Counted from the first letter of the stretch, positions 7,100 through 14,637 are shown. The stretch is 17,904 nt of DNA from Rikenellaceae bacterium UBA1749 (GCA_002315675.1 DCHP01000058.1:1-17904), one strand, 5' to 3'. Notes: generated by a model not told the origin, from the letters alone. Made by a program: numbers and translations.

Positions 7100-8002
7100 A
7101 TGCTGGAAAAGGAGATTGCCGGATTCAAGGAATATCTTGTTCTTGAACGATCACTAAGTTCAAACAGTGTTATCAGCTACCTTGAAGATGTCAATAAATT
7201 TGTTACGTTTCTTGAGAGCAATGGACATCAGGATAAAAGCATATCGTTCATTGACGAATCAATCATAAGGGATTTTCTTGTATACCTTCATGACATCAAT
7301 ATGGCGCCGGCATCAAGGGCGAGGACAGTGTCTGGACTCAGAGGTCTATTCACATATCTTGTATATACGGGTGAAATAGACCAGTCACCGATGGAACTTA
7401 TTGAGACACCACGGCTGCCGAAACATTACCCAGATGTACTTTCATATGAGGAGGTGCTTGGACTTTTTGATGCTATAGACCTTTCATCAAGATGGGGACA
7501 CCGTAACAGAGCTATCCTCGAGCTGATGTATTCTTCCGGGCTACGGGTTTCTGAGGCAATAGGCATCAAGCTAAATGACCTGTTTTTCAAGGATGGAGTC
7601 ATCCGTGTTTTCGGAAAAGGGGACAAGGAGAGAATAGTGCCAACCAGTGAAGTGGCAGAGAAATACATAAAATTGTACCTGGAAGGTCGCGGACGGGATA
7701 AAATAGCAAATGGATATGAACAGTTCCTGTTTCTCAACAACCGCGGAAAAACACTTACACGTGTTATGATATTTACAATAATAAAAGACCTTGCAAGAAA
7801 GGCCGGAATCAGAAAAATAATTTCTCCCCATACATTAAGACATTCTTTTGCAACTCACCTTTTGCAAGGTGGGGCCAATATCCGTCAGGTTCAGGAGATG
7901 CTGGGCCATAGTTCACTTGCAACCACCCAGATCTACACCCATATTTCATCAAAGGAGACAACTGAAGCCATATCGCATTTACCAATAAGAAAAGGACATT
8001 AA
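7100..8002 (+). CDS. xerD: Site-specific tyrosine recombinase XerD
   Basis: Chromosome-dimer resolution recombinase that acts with a partner Xer protein at dif near the FtsK-bearing septum. The 300 residues match XerC/D length. The N-terminal SAM-like core-binding domain is at about 1-85. The catalytic domain (about 108-295) has the full set: R149 in SGLRVSE, K173 in GKGDKER, H244 and R247 in HTLRHSF, H270 in LGHSS, and nucleophile Y279 in IYTH. The C-terminal SHLPIRKGH resembles the HP(R)K..H end of XerD. No integrase-type N-terminal arm-binding domain, att repeats or cargo genes are present, so this is the housekeeping recombinase. Divergent from aroQ. XerC versus XerD cannot be fully settled without comparison to the partner. 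Confidence 0.92.
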   Translation: MLEKEIAGFKEYLVLERSLSSNSVISYLEDVNKFVTFLESNGHQDKSISFIDESIIRDFLVYLHDINMAPASRARTVSGLRGLFTYLVYTGEIDQSPMELIETPRLPKHYPDVLSYEEVLGLFDAIDLSSRWGHRNRAILELMYSSGLRVSEAIGIKLNDLFFKDGVIRVFGKGDKERIVPTSEVAEKYIKLYLEGRGRDKIANGYEQFLFLNNRGKTLTRVMIFTIIKDLARKAGIRKIISPHTLRHSFATHLLQGGANIRQVQEMLGHSSLATTQIYTHISSKETTEAISHLPIRKGH

Positions 8003-8120
8003 TCAGTTTCGGTAAATTCCAAAGAGTTGACTAACTTTGTCTTCGATTAAATATAGACAGCGGTAATGAGACTGCCGCAATACCATACATGGAAAGCATA
8101 TCAGCGAATTACGAAACTGA
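8003..8120 (+). repeat. Inverted repeat spanning the xerD-galE gap
   Basis: TCAGTTTCG (8003-8011), directly after the xerD stop, pairs exactly with CGAAACTGA (8112-8120). With two single-base bulges the pairing extends another six bases to 8019 and 8106. The roughly 86-nt interior contains the candidate galE promoter. It could be a long-range hairpin ending xerD read-through RNA, or chance. Confidence 0.4.
8032..8039 (+). promoter_or_regulatory. Candidate -7 promoter element for galE
   Basis: TAACTTTG matches TAnnTTTG exactly and is in the right orientation. It implies a start near 8044 and a leader of about 110 nt. A TTTC stretch near 8007-8010 is at roughly the -33 distance, but is imperfect. 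A small TGTCT/AGACA hairpin (8038-8059) would lie near the transcript's 5' end. The rest of the gap up to the ATG at 8155 is A-rich. Confidence 0.5.
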
Positions 8121-8154
8121 CAAACAAAAAAAAAGATATAATTAATTTGAACGA

Positions 8155-9189
8155 ATGAATAAAAAGAAAACCGTACTTGTAGCCGGTGGTGCCGGTTTTA
8201 TAGGGACTCATACGACGGTTGAGCTTGTTGAAGCAGGGTATGATGTCGTAATAGCAGACAACCTTTCTAATTCAGACAGATCCGGAGTTGAAGGCGTTGA
8301 GAAAATTTTAGGGAGGAAGATGGCCTTTGAAATTGTAGATTGCTGCAACGAGAAGGAACTGGAAGAAAAGGTGTTTTCAAAATATGAATTTGATTCTGTT
8401 ATTCACTTTGCCGGATTCAAGGCCGTTGGCGAATCTGTTTCTGAACCTTTGAAATATTACAGCAATAATTTCATGTCCCTCATTACAATAATGGGGCTAA
8501 TGAAAAAATACAATGTACAGAACCTGGTATTCTCATCATCTGCGACTGTATATGGGCAGCCTGACACACTGCCTGCAACTGAAGCTACACCACGTCAGAA
8601 GGCAAATTCTCCATACGGATACACAAAACAGGTATGCGAAGACATGATAGAAGGCATGGTTGCTGCCAATCCTTCAATGCATGCCATAGCGTTGCGTTAT
8701 TTTAATCCTATCGGAGCCCACCCTTCAGCACTTATCGGGGAACTTCCAAGAGGAGTGCCAAACAACCTTGTTCCGTTCATTACCCAGACTGCCGCAGGAG
8801 TAAGGGAATGCCTGTCAGTATTTGGTGATGATTATGACACTCCTGACGGATCCGCACTTAGGGATTACATTGATATAGTAGATCTAGCCCGAGCCCATGT
8901 TGCCGCAGTCAGCAGAATGGTTGACGGGAAGAACAAGGAATCATACGAGATTTTCAATGTTGGCACTGGAAAAGGTGTCTCTGTCCTGGAACTTGTACAC
9001 CTTTTCGAAGAGGTCAACAACCTTAAGCTTAATTACAAGATAGTAGGAAGACGTCCAGGCGATGTTGAAAAGATATGGGCTTCAACAGATCTTGCAAATG
9101 CAGAACTTGGATGGAAAGCAACAAGACCACTTGGAGAAACACTAAAAGCTGCATGGGCATGGGAAAAACATGTCAGAGGCATCAAATAA
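8155..9189 (+). CDS. galE: UDP-glucose 4-epimerase
   Basis: Extended short-chain dehydrogenase/reductase that interconverts UDP-glucose and UDP-galactose through a 4-keto intermediate with bound NAD+; cytosolic. It feeds galactose catabolism and surface-glycan synthesis. The 344 residues match the family. Seen: the NAD motif VAGGAGFIGTH (9-19), VIHFAGFKAVGES (82-94), the catalytic SSSATVYG (127-134, S129), YGYTK with the Tyr154/Lys158 pair, RYFNPIGAH (about 176-184) and the nucleotide-sugar segment near GRRPGD. A candidate promoter lies in the gap upstream and a good terminator 35 bp downstream, so it is probably a single-gene unit. The HFAGFKAVGES and RYFNPIGAHPS blocks point to a Glc/Gal epimerase; 4-epimerases with other specificity look similar. 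Confidence 0.93.
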   Translation: MNKKKTVLVAGGAGFIGTHTTVELVEAGYDVVIADNLSNSDRSGVEGVEKILGRKMAFEIVDCCNEKELEEKVFSKYEFDSVIHFAGFKAVGESVSEPLKYYSNNFMSLITIMGLMKKYNVQNLVFSSSATVYGQPDTLPATEATPRQKANSPYGYTKQVCEDMIEGMVAANPSMHAIALRYFNPIGAHPSALIGELPRGVPNNLVPFITQTAAGVRECLSVFGDDYDTPDGSALRDYIDIVDLARAHVAAVSRMVDGKNKESYEIFNVGTGKGVSVLELVHLFEEVNNLKLNYKIVGRRPGDVEKIWASTDLANAELGWKATRPLGETLKAAWAWEKHVRGIK

Positions 9190-9223
9190 CCGTCTGTCCA
9201 GCTAAAACACATAAACATTGAAG

Positions 9224-9254
9224 AAGGGAGTTTACCAAATGGTAAATTCCCTTT
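9224..9254 (+). terminator. Rho-independent terminator after galE
   Basis: GGGAGTTTACC (9226-9236) pairs with GGTAAATTCCC (9241-9251) through one G-U wobble, with two extra A-U pairs outside and a tight 4-nt loop. A TTTAATAT tail follows. It lies 35 bp after the galE stop. Confidence 0.75.
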
Positions 9255-9283
9255 AATATAGAAAATACACTTCGTTCTTTTAG

Positions 9284-9303
9284 TTATACAAAAATTTGTA
9301 TAA
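9284..9303. promoter_or_regulatory. 20-bp near-perfect palindrome between convergent galE and the HU-like gene
   Basis: TTATACAAA and TTTGTATAA (9-bp arms) are separated by only two bases. It lies past the galE terminator and 84 bp beyond the end of the minus-strand HU-like gene. There is no T-run after it on either strand, so terminator function is doubtful. It looks more like a protein-binding site. Nothing else is seen in 9255-9386. Confidence 0.35.
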
Positions 9304-9386
9304 GTTGAATCATGCGGTAATATTTACAGCTTCCGCAAGAAAGTTATTGAAATGACACCAGTGGTTCCTGGGAAAAATACCTTGAA

Positions 9387-9956
9387 CTAAAGATTTGCGA
9401 AATAGAAATAATAGGCAATATAGGAAACAGCGGTGAACAATATTACCGAAGCAATCGTTATCATAAGAGCACCTGGAGTTGAAGATAGATTGCTTCTTGA
9501 TATAAAGGTCTGCCGTACGCCATTAGAATAATTACTGTTAATTCCTCTTGGGGCTACCTGTATTGAAGATAAATCCTGTCCTTCAAGGGCATTGATTATC
9601 CTTTCATCGAGACGAAGTATTGAAAGATCGTCAAGATTTATTGTCATCACCATGGGAAGATTCAGGATATTACCCATGATATGGGATGAAATAAAGTTTG
9701 AGTACATCGCATAGGCGGTAGAATAATCAACCATCGAATACTGGGACATCGCCATGATAAGATCAACATACGAATCCATTACACTATCCACTGGAAAAAG
9801 ACCAATGGTCTTATAAGGAGGCGTAAGTGTACTTCCATCAGAAGACAGGGAAGCATTATGGGATACTAATGAGATATAACCTATATCCTGCAGGTAAACA
9901 GGATTATAGGAAAAAAGTTCCTTATAGATGATATTTGCAATTACTCTGTCTTCCAT
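9387..9956 (-). CDS. Small membrane-anchored protein with degenerate tandem HU-CCDC81-like domains
   Basis: Of 189 residues, about 1-115 resemble the paired CCDC81-type prokaryotic HU domains seen in Bacteroidota. The first runs from MEDRVIANIIYKEL through LQDIGYISLV (the slot usually holding PGFGGF) to LTPPYKTIGLFP (the usual PP-x-K-x-I-x-F block). The second is roughly 58-115, with the helix-rich DYSTAYAMYSNFISSHI. The similarity is my pattern match, not a search. A polar linker follows, then one membrane helix at about 163-186, and the protein ends there. Typical family members continue into a SPOR (peptidoglycan-binding) domain, which is absent here. It follows lgt by 31 bp and is probably co-transcribed. 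Topology would be N-terminus in the cytosol, perhaps linking nucleoid or polymerised HU-like domains to the membrane. Confidence 0.5.
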   Translation of the reverse strand: MEDRVIANIIYKELFSYNPVYLQDIGYISLVSHNASLSSDGSTLTPPYKTIGLFPVDSVMDSYVDLIMAMSQYSMVDYSTAYAMYSNFISSHIMGNILNLPMVMTINLDDLSILRLDERIINALEGQDLSSIQVAPRGINSNYSNGVRQTFISRSNLSSTPGALMITIASVILFTAVSYIAYYFYFANL

Positions 9957-9987
9957 AATAATTGATTTATTCCCGTCACAATTAAAA

Positions 9988-10863
9988 TTACTTTTTACCC
10001 TGGTGACGCTTCTGCTGACGTGTCATCTGAGGTTCTGTGTTCCAAGGCAGATTATCATAATATGATGCAGGACGTGACAAAGAATATACGACAAAGAATA
10101 TTCCTGCAAAAATGAATGGAATACTCAATATCTGCCCCATATCAAGGGGAAGTGAATTTTCAAATGCGACCTGAGGTAGTTTTATGGATTCAATTATGAA
10201 CCTTGTCCCAAAGCATCCGATTAAAAATATACCGAACATCAATCCATGGCGTCTTGGAGCCTTTGTCCAATGATAGACTGCCATTAGAACTACAAACAAG
10301 ATTGTATAGGAGAGTGCCTCATAAATCTGGGTCGGATGAACAGGAAGACCAATACTGCGCCATTCTGCGGAACGAATGAATTCGAATCCCCATGGAAGAG
10401 TCGTAGGGTCACCGAATATTTCAGAATTCATAAGATTGCCGAATCTAATAATCGCTCCACCGCTTGCAACCACAACAACAAGACGATCCATAAACCAGAT
10501 AAATGGCGTCTTCCATTTTTTGGAAAAAAGCCATACTCCGACGAGAAATCCTAATGCTGCACCATGTGATGCCATACCACCGGCTCTCAGGTTCAGTATT
10601 TGCAATGGATTCTGAAAATAATATGCAGGTTCATAGAAAAGGACATGGCCAAGTCTTGAACCAATTACACATGACACTATCATATACATAAAAGCAGAAT
10701 CGATTATTTTAAGCGATACGCCTTCATGCTTTACCATCCTCTGAATAATATACCAGCCCAAAATAAATGCAGTAACCCAGCAAATGCCATAATAGGCAAT
10801 AGGCAATCCAAATAAATTAATGGCTATCGGGTCTACATCCCAAACTATCGAAATAAGATTCAT
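9988..10863 (-). CDS. lgt: Phosphatidylglycerol--prolipoprotein diacylglyceryl transferase
   Basis: Inner-membrane enzyme that transfers diacylglycerol from phosphatidylglycerol to the lipobox cysteine of prolipoproteins, the first step of lipoprotein maturation. I choose the ATG at 10863 (MNLISIVWDVDP, 291 residues); the upstream ATG at 10875 would leave almost no leader if the promoter at 10889-10896 is right. Seven or so membrane segments are visible. Family landmarks are SRLGHVLFYEP (about 69-79), GGMASHGAALG with the conserved His near 100, the Lgt signature IIRFGNLMNSEIFG (about 138-151, essential Arg 140), HPTQIYEAL (176-184) and GTRFIIES (219-226, Arg 221). The basic tail RQQKRHQGKK is cytosolic. 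It is divergent from lemA. Confidence 0.95.
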   Translation of the reverse strand: MNLISIVWDVDPIAINLFGLPIAYYGICWVTAFILGWYIIQRMVKHEGVSLKIIDSAFMYMIVSCVIGSRLGHVLFYEPAYYFQNPLQILNLRAGGMASHGAALGFLVGVWLFSKKWKTPFIWFMDRLVVVVASGGAIIRFGNLMNSEIFGDPTTLPWGFEFIRSAEWRSIGLPVHPTQIYEALSYTILFVVLMAVYHWTKAPRRHGLMFGIFLIGCFGTRFIIESIKLPQVAFENSLPLDMGQILSIPFIFAGIFFVVYSLSRPASYYDNLPWNTEPQMTRQQKRHQGKK

Positions 10864-10874
10864 AAAAAAAAACA

Positions 10875-10882
10875 TACCTTTG
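10875..10882 (+). promoter_or_regulatory. Candidate -7 promoter element for the lemA operon
   Basis: TACCTTTG matches TAnnTTTG. It implies a start near 10887 and a leader of about 24 nt before lemA. It overlaps the divergent lgt promoter region, and the two elements face each other as an inverted repeat. Confidence 0.55.
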
Positions 10883-10888
10883 TTATTA

Positions 10889-10896
10889 CAAAGTTA
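10889..10896 (-). promoter_or_regulatory. Candidate -7 promoter element for lgt
   Basis: On the minus strand this reads TAACTTTG, matching TAnnTTTG. The predicted start near 10884 leaves about 20 nt before the ATG at 10863, which supports that start. It lies 6 bp from the oppositely oriented lemA element. Confidence 0.55.
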
Positions 10897-10911
10897 TTAA
10901 AAAAAGAGATA

Positions 10912-11499
10912 ATGAAAAGAAGATTATTGATGGTTGCTTTCATGATAGCTGCCATAACACCAATGTTGACAAGTTGTTCTACATACAACGGACTCGTAGA
11001 GAAAAAGGTTGCAACTGAACAAGCATGGGCAAATGTCGAAGCCTCATACCAGCGCCGTGCAGATTTGATTCCAAACATTGTTGCAACTGTAAAAGGTTAC
11101 GCAACACATGAAAAGGAAACATTGGAGGGAGTTATAAGTGCAAGGTCAAATGCGACAAAAGTAGTAATTGATCCTAGCAACATTACAGAAGACCAGATTG
11201 AGCAATTCCAGAAACAGCAAAGTGAAATTAACGGAACAATCGGAAAACTTCTGGCAATAGCTGAAAATTACCCTGATCTGAAAGCAAGTGCTCAATTCAC
11301 CCAACTTCAGGATGAGCTGGCTGGAACAGAAAATAGAATTAATGTTGCAAGAAGAGACTACAATCAGGTTGTTGCTTCATACAACATGGAAGTTCAGTCA
11401 TTTCCTCAGTTGATAATCGCTAAAATATTCGGGTTCAAGGAAAAAACCATGTTTAAAGCTGACGAGAGTGCTTCATCAGCTCCAAAAGTTGAATTCTAG
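10912..11499 (+). CDS. LemA family lipoprotein
   Basis: LemA proteins are helical-bundle envelope proteins of unclear biochemical role, usually encoded beside TPM-domain proteins or peptidases. The 195 residues begin with a lipoprotein signal (MKRRLL... LTSC, lipid Cys 22), which places it in the envelope. The family core is plain: SYQRRADLIPNIVATVKGY (45-63), HEKETLEGVISAR (66-78), the Q-rich helix near 99-108, FTQLQDELAGTENRINVARRDYN (about 128-150) and PQLIIAKIFGFKEK (about 164-177). It is the first gene of a plus-strand unit; the TPM gene starts 2 bp after its stop, so translational coupling is likely. The candidate promoter is 10875-10882. Confidence 0.93.
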   Translation: MKRRLLMVAFMIAAITPMLTSCSTYNGLVEKKVATEQAWANVEASYQRRADLIPNIVATVKGYATHEKETLEGVISARSNATKVVIDPSNITEDQIEQFQKQQSEINGTIGKLLAIAENYPDLKASAQFTQLQDELAGTENRINVARRDYNQVVASYNMEVQSFPQLIIAKIFGFKEKTMFKADESASSAPKVEF

Positions 11500-11501
11500 G
11501 G

Positions 11502-12263
11502 ATGAGAAGGGTTAGCCTTTGTTTTGTAGCCTGCCTGATATCATTGGTTTGCGGTGCACAGAACATCCCAGAGCCTATGATACCAGCAAGACTGGTCAAT
11601 GATTTCGCAGGGATACTGGTTGGAGATGGAGCCGAAGCCCTGGAAGACAGTCTTGTTAATTTCAGTAAAACTACATCCACCCAGATTGCTGTAGTAACCG
11701 TCAAAGATCTCGATGGTTATGCCCCTTCAGATTATGCACTTGCCATTTTAAGAAAATGGGGAGTTGGAATGAAGGAAAGGAATAATGGCATTGTACTTCT
11801 TTTGAAGCCCAGGAACGAAAATGGAAGAGGCGAAGTATATATATCTGTCGGAGGTGGTCTGGAGGGTGTTCTTAACGACGCAAAGGCAGGAAGGGTCATA
11901 GACACCTACATGATTGAAGACCTCCGTAACGGGAATTACCTTCAGGCTGTAATTCATGGGACAGAAGCTCTTCGTGCAATAGTCAGAGGCGAATTTACAG
12001 CTGACTATGCATATTATAACCAGGAAGATGACATCGGACCAGTTATCGGCTTTTTCATTATTTTGATTCTGGTTATTATAATTATTGTTGCAATATCTAA
12101 AAAGGGAGGAAACAATAACGGTGGAAGCAGACGCATAGGAATGCCACCTATTTTATTCGGAGGTGGAAATTCATTCGGAGGCTTTGGTGGCGGAAGCAGA
12201 GGAGGATTCGGAGGCTTTGGAGGTGGCACCGGATTTGGCGGTGGAGCCGGAAGAAGTTTCTGA
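11502..12263 (+). CDS. TPM-domain membrane protein (YgcG-like) with Gly-rich tail
   Basis: 253 residues: signal peptide (about 1-19, ending VCGA), TPM domain (about 31-163), one membrane helix (179-198) and a glycine/phenylalanine-rich tail ending GGGAGRSF. TPM features are LVNDFAGIL near its start, QIAVVTV (61-67), RNNGIVLLL (93-101) and GGGLEGVLND (117-126). Some plant TPM proteins have phosphatase activity, and bacterial relatives are named YgcG-like or beta-propeller-like in older annotation; no catalytic activity can be assigned here. The domain would face the periplasm with the glycine tail in the cytosol. The 2-bp gap from lemA reflects the very common LemA-TPM pairing. The low-complexity tail is typical of the family and not a sequencing artefact. 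Confidence 0.88.
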   Translation: MRRVSLCFVACLISLVCGAQNIPEPMIPARLVNDFAGILVGDGAEALEDSLVNFSKTTSTQIAVVTVKDLDGYAPSDYALAILRKWGVGMKERNNGIVLLLKPRNENGRGEVYISVGGGLEGVLNDAKAGRVIDTYMIEDLRNGNYLQAVIHGTEALRAIVRGEFTADYAYYNQEDDIGPVIGFFIILILVIIIIVAISKKGGNNNGGSRRIGMPPILFGGGNSFGGFGGGSRGGFGGFGGGTGFGGGAGRSF

Positions 12264-12302
12264 CAAGAAACACTTTTGCATCAACAGGAATATATTATCA
12301 CC

Positions 12303-12851
12303 ATGCAAGAAACATATCTATTTTTCGGTTCGTTCAATCCCATACACAAAGGTCATATTTCACTTGTAAGATATATCCTCAGTAACACAGTGTCAGACAT
12401 CTGGATTATAGTATCGCCGCAAAATCCCCATAAAGACCCGAAAATACTGGCACCTTTCACTGACAGGTACAATATGGTCAGAGGGGATGTTGAAGAATAC
12501 GGAGACAGAGTAAAAGTCTCTGATATTGAGGAGTTGATGCCAAAACCTTCTTACACTATTAATACAGTAAAAAAACTTATTTCCCAGTATCCTGACAGAA
12601 AGTTTTGTCTGCTCTGCGGATCTGATATTGTAGACACAATTCATCTCTGGTACAAATACGATCAGTTGAAAGATTTGATAGAAATCAGAATATATCCAAG
12701 AAAAGAATCCGAGAGAGGAAAATGTTCAGAAGACCTAATGAATGCTCCAGTTCTAGAATGCAGTTCGACTGACTTCAGGGAGAAGAAAGACATAAGTCTG
12801 CTATCTGAAAGCACGATTCATTACATAGAAAGCCACAACCTTTACAGGTAA
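12303..12851 (+). CDS. nadD: Nicotinate-nucleotide adenylyltransferase
   Basis: Joins nicotinate mononucleotide and ATP to deamido-NAD, the penultimate step of NAD synthesis; cytosolic. I start it at the ATG at 12303 (182 residues, MQETYLFFGSFNP); an in-frame TTG at 12276 would add nine residues in front with no family support. The nucleotidyltransferase motif GSFNPIHKGH (9-18) binds ATP. CGSDIVDTIHLWYKYD (105-120) and CSSTDFRE (153-160, the usual ISSTxIR position) complete the family pattern. It lies 39 bp after the TPM gene on the same strand, so co-transcription with lemA is plausible. In many Bacteroidales I recall nadD following gmk; that neighbour is absent here. Confidence 0.92.
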   Translation: MQETYLFFGSFNPIHKGHISLVRYILSNTVSDIWIIVSPQNPHKDPKILAPFTDRYNMVRGDVEEYGDRVKVSDIEELMPKPSYTINTVKKLISQYPDRKFCLLCGSDIVDTIHLWYKYDQLKDLIEIRIYPRKESERGKCSEDLMNAPVLECSSTDFREKKDISLLSESTIHYIESHNLYR

Positions 12852-13332
12852 GCTCAAGAATAATGCATGCATATAGCAAAATTGCGTGCTATTTTAATAG
12901 TAGTAGTCTATAGCTCAAATAGCGCGATAGAATCTTTATAAAAAAATTAACATATAGAATACTACAGGTTACAAGATATCTTCACAACTGTATTTCACAG
13001 AATTAAGCAAACCTGAAAAAGTCCCAAAATTGCGGAAATCCCCTAATACGGAGGCCTGTTCCAATGGAAAAAACGATAAAATACACTTTTCAAATAGTCT
13101 TATAATTAAATAGCGGTAAATATATAGGAGTTCATTGTTGATCTGACATACAGAAAGAAGGCAGGAAAAAAGTCCAATACAAAAGAAATGAGAGAAATAT
13201 AGTTTCATAATTAGACCAATGATTACTATATGTTTCATATCTTTTGATGTCTCCTATTATATATAGGCTTCATTGCCAAGATATGCACTGATTGCAATAT
13301 TGATACTGAAATTGGGATAAACCTGAAAACAT
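12852..13332. other. 481-bp gap between nadD and the NhaC-type gene; no convincing gene
   Basis: The gap is AT-rich. It holds a weak hairpin just after nadD, a short CCTAT/ATAGG inverted repeat at 13253-13267 that might end the minus-strand antiporter transcript, and an 89-codon minus-strand frame (12969-13238). That frame's product has a hydrophobic start but no recognisable domain, promoter element or neighbour logic, so I do not call it. No RNA gene or repeat array is visible. Confidence 0.5.
12873..12896 (+). terminator. Weak hairpin after nadD, possible terminator
   Basis: ATAGCA (12873-12878) pairs with TGCTAT (12887-12892) and TTT follows directly. The stem has only six pairs. It lies 21 bp after the nadD stop, the right place for the end of the lemA-nadD unit. 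Confidence 0.4.
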
Positions 13333-14637
13333 CTACTCACCGACACTATCAGCCAATGGTTTTCTTGTCAGCTTGGGAAGTCCGAAAACTATCGCAAATA
13401 TGAGACAAATGACAAGCGCATAAGGATAGAACACATACGGTAACATTTCAATAGTGGCAACACCGCCAAAGGCAGCTGCCGGCAAAAGGTGAGTACTATA
13501 TGGAATTGTTTCCTGAACTATGCATGATGAGATATCCATAATGCTACAGGCTTTTCTTTTATCAACATTGAACTTTTCTGACAGATCCTTGACAATACCA
13601 CCTACGCTCATTATTGTAACGGTATTATTTGCTGTACATGCGCATACTAGTGCAGTCAGTACACAAATCATAGCCTCTGCAGACTTTGTGCCTCTAACAA
13701 ATTTTGTGCATTTGTCAACTACATATTTGACACCTCCATTATATTGAATCATTGCTATCAATCCGGTGGCCAGCATTATTATTGTAATGAACAGGGACAT
13801 ATTTTCAATTCCGGAAGCCATTGCGCCAAGCCATCCGTAGAAATTAAAATCTCCCATTACTATCCCCATAATTCCGCATATCAGAGATCCTGAAAGTAAA
13901 GTTACAAGCACATTCATTCCAAGCAGAGAACATATGATAACTATTATATATGGAATTATCTTTATGACATTATAGGTTGAAGGAACATCGACATCATTGA
14001 TTTCCTTGCCAAGAAAAACATACAATATGCATACAGCAATGGCAGCTGGCAGTGCGATAAAAATATTAACCTTGAACTTATCATTCAAATGGCATCCCTG
14101 GGACTGGGTAGCTACTACCGTTGTATCGGAGATAAAAGACAAATTGTCACCGAACATGGCACCACAGACAACAACAGACAAAGTCAATGGCATGTTGGCT
14201 CCTGTCTGCTCTGCCACTCCGGCAGCAATCGGTCCAAGGGCAACAATTGTCCCAATACCGGAACCTGTGCCGAATGAAAGGAAACAACCTGCAATAAAAA
14301 TACTTGCAAGAATAAAACGGGCAGGCAGGACTGTAAGAATAAAATTTACTGTATTTGATACGCATCCCATTGCAGAGGCCGATGACGAAAAAGTACCTGC
14401 AAGGATAAAGATCAATATCATGAATATCAATGACGGATCTGCTGTCCCTTTCGTAAATATTTTAATCTTTTCTGTCAAAGAATGATTTGGAGTAACAAAA
14501 AGAGCATAAACAGATGAAAATAGAAACGCAACAACAATAGGTGTACTTTTAAAATCACCTGCAATGAGTGATGAAATAATATAGAAAAATAGAAAAAAGA
14601 AAAAAGGTGATATTGCCAATAATCCCTTGCGCTTCAT
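13333..14637 (-). CDS. NhaC-family Na+/H+ antiporter-like transporter
   Basis: Inner-membrane ion-transporter-superfamily protein of 434 residues with about eleven or twelve hydrophobic segments. The NhaC-type hallmark is the unwound-helix motif GDNLSFISDTT (163-173), preceded by the glycine-rich SFGTGSGIGTIVALGPIAAG (121-140). A second-half counterpart, CTANNTVTIMSVGG, lies near 337-350. The family exchanges Na+ for H+; some members in this superfamily carry malate/lactate or other organic anions, so the substrate is not certain. It is a single gene: an 118-bp gap containing a terminator separates it from the upstream PD40 gene, and no clear -7 element was found, but a 22-bp palindrome lies 21 bp before its ATG. 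The gene ends near an otherwise empty gap. Confidence 0.88.
   Translation of the reverse strand: MKRKGLLAISPFFFFLFFYIISSLIAGDFKSTPIVVAFLFSSVYALFVTPNHSLTEKIKIFTKGTADPSLIFMILIFILAGTFSSSASAMGCVSNTVNFILTVLPARFILASIFIAGCFLSFGTGSGIGTIVALGPIAAGVAEQTGANMPLTLSVVVCGAMFGDNLSFISDTTVVATQSQGCHLNDKFKVNIFIALPAAIAVCILYVFLGKEINDVDVPSTYNVIKIIPYIIVIICSLLGMNVLVTLLSGSLICGIMGIVMGDFNFYGWLGAMASGIENMSLFITIIMLATGLIAMIQYNGGVKYVVDKCTKFVRGTKSAEAMICVLTALVCACTANNTVTIMSVGGIVKDLSEKFNVDKRKACSIMDISSCIVQETIPYSTHLLPAAAFGGVATIEMLPYVFYPYALVICLIFAIVFGLPKLTRKPLADSVGE

Noticed and set aside
7100..8002. Tyrosine recombinase as a sign of a mobile element
   Set aside because: Length and motifs fit housekeeping XerD. There is no arm-binding domain, no att-like repeats, no tRNA target and no cargo genes.
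12121..12260. Glycine-codon-rich repeats at the end of the TPM gene as a tandem-repeat or assembly artefact
   Set aside because: A Gly-rich tail after the membrane helix is a usual feature of this protein family.
12276..12302. TTG-initiated extension of nadD
   Set aside because: It adds nine residues outside the conserved nucleotidyltransferase fold. The ATG at 12303 gives the normal start just before the ATP motif.
12969..13238. 89-codon minus-strand frame in the nadD-antiporter gap with a hydrophobic N-terminus
   Set aside because: No recognisable domain, no promoter element, isolated between strong genes, and composition like the surrounding non-coding DNA. It remains possible, but unsupported.
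13997..14485. 162-codon plus-strand frame antisense to the antiporter gene
   Set aside because: The minus-strand frame carries the GDNLSFISDTT transporter motif and membrane helices. The plus frame looks like a codon-bias shadow.
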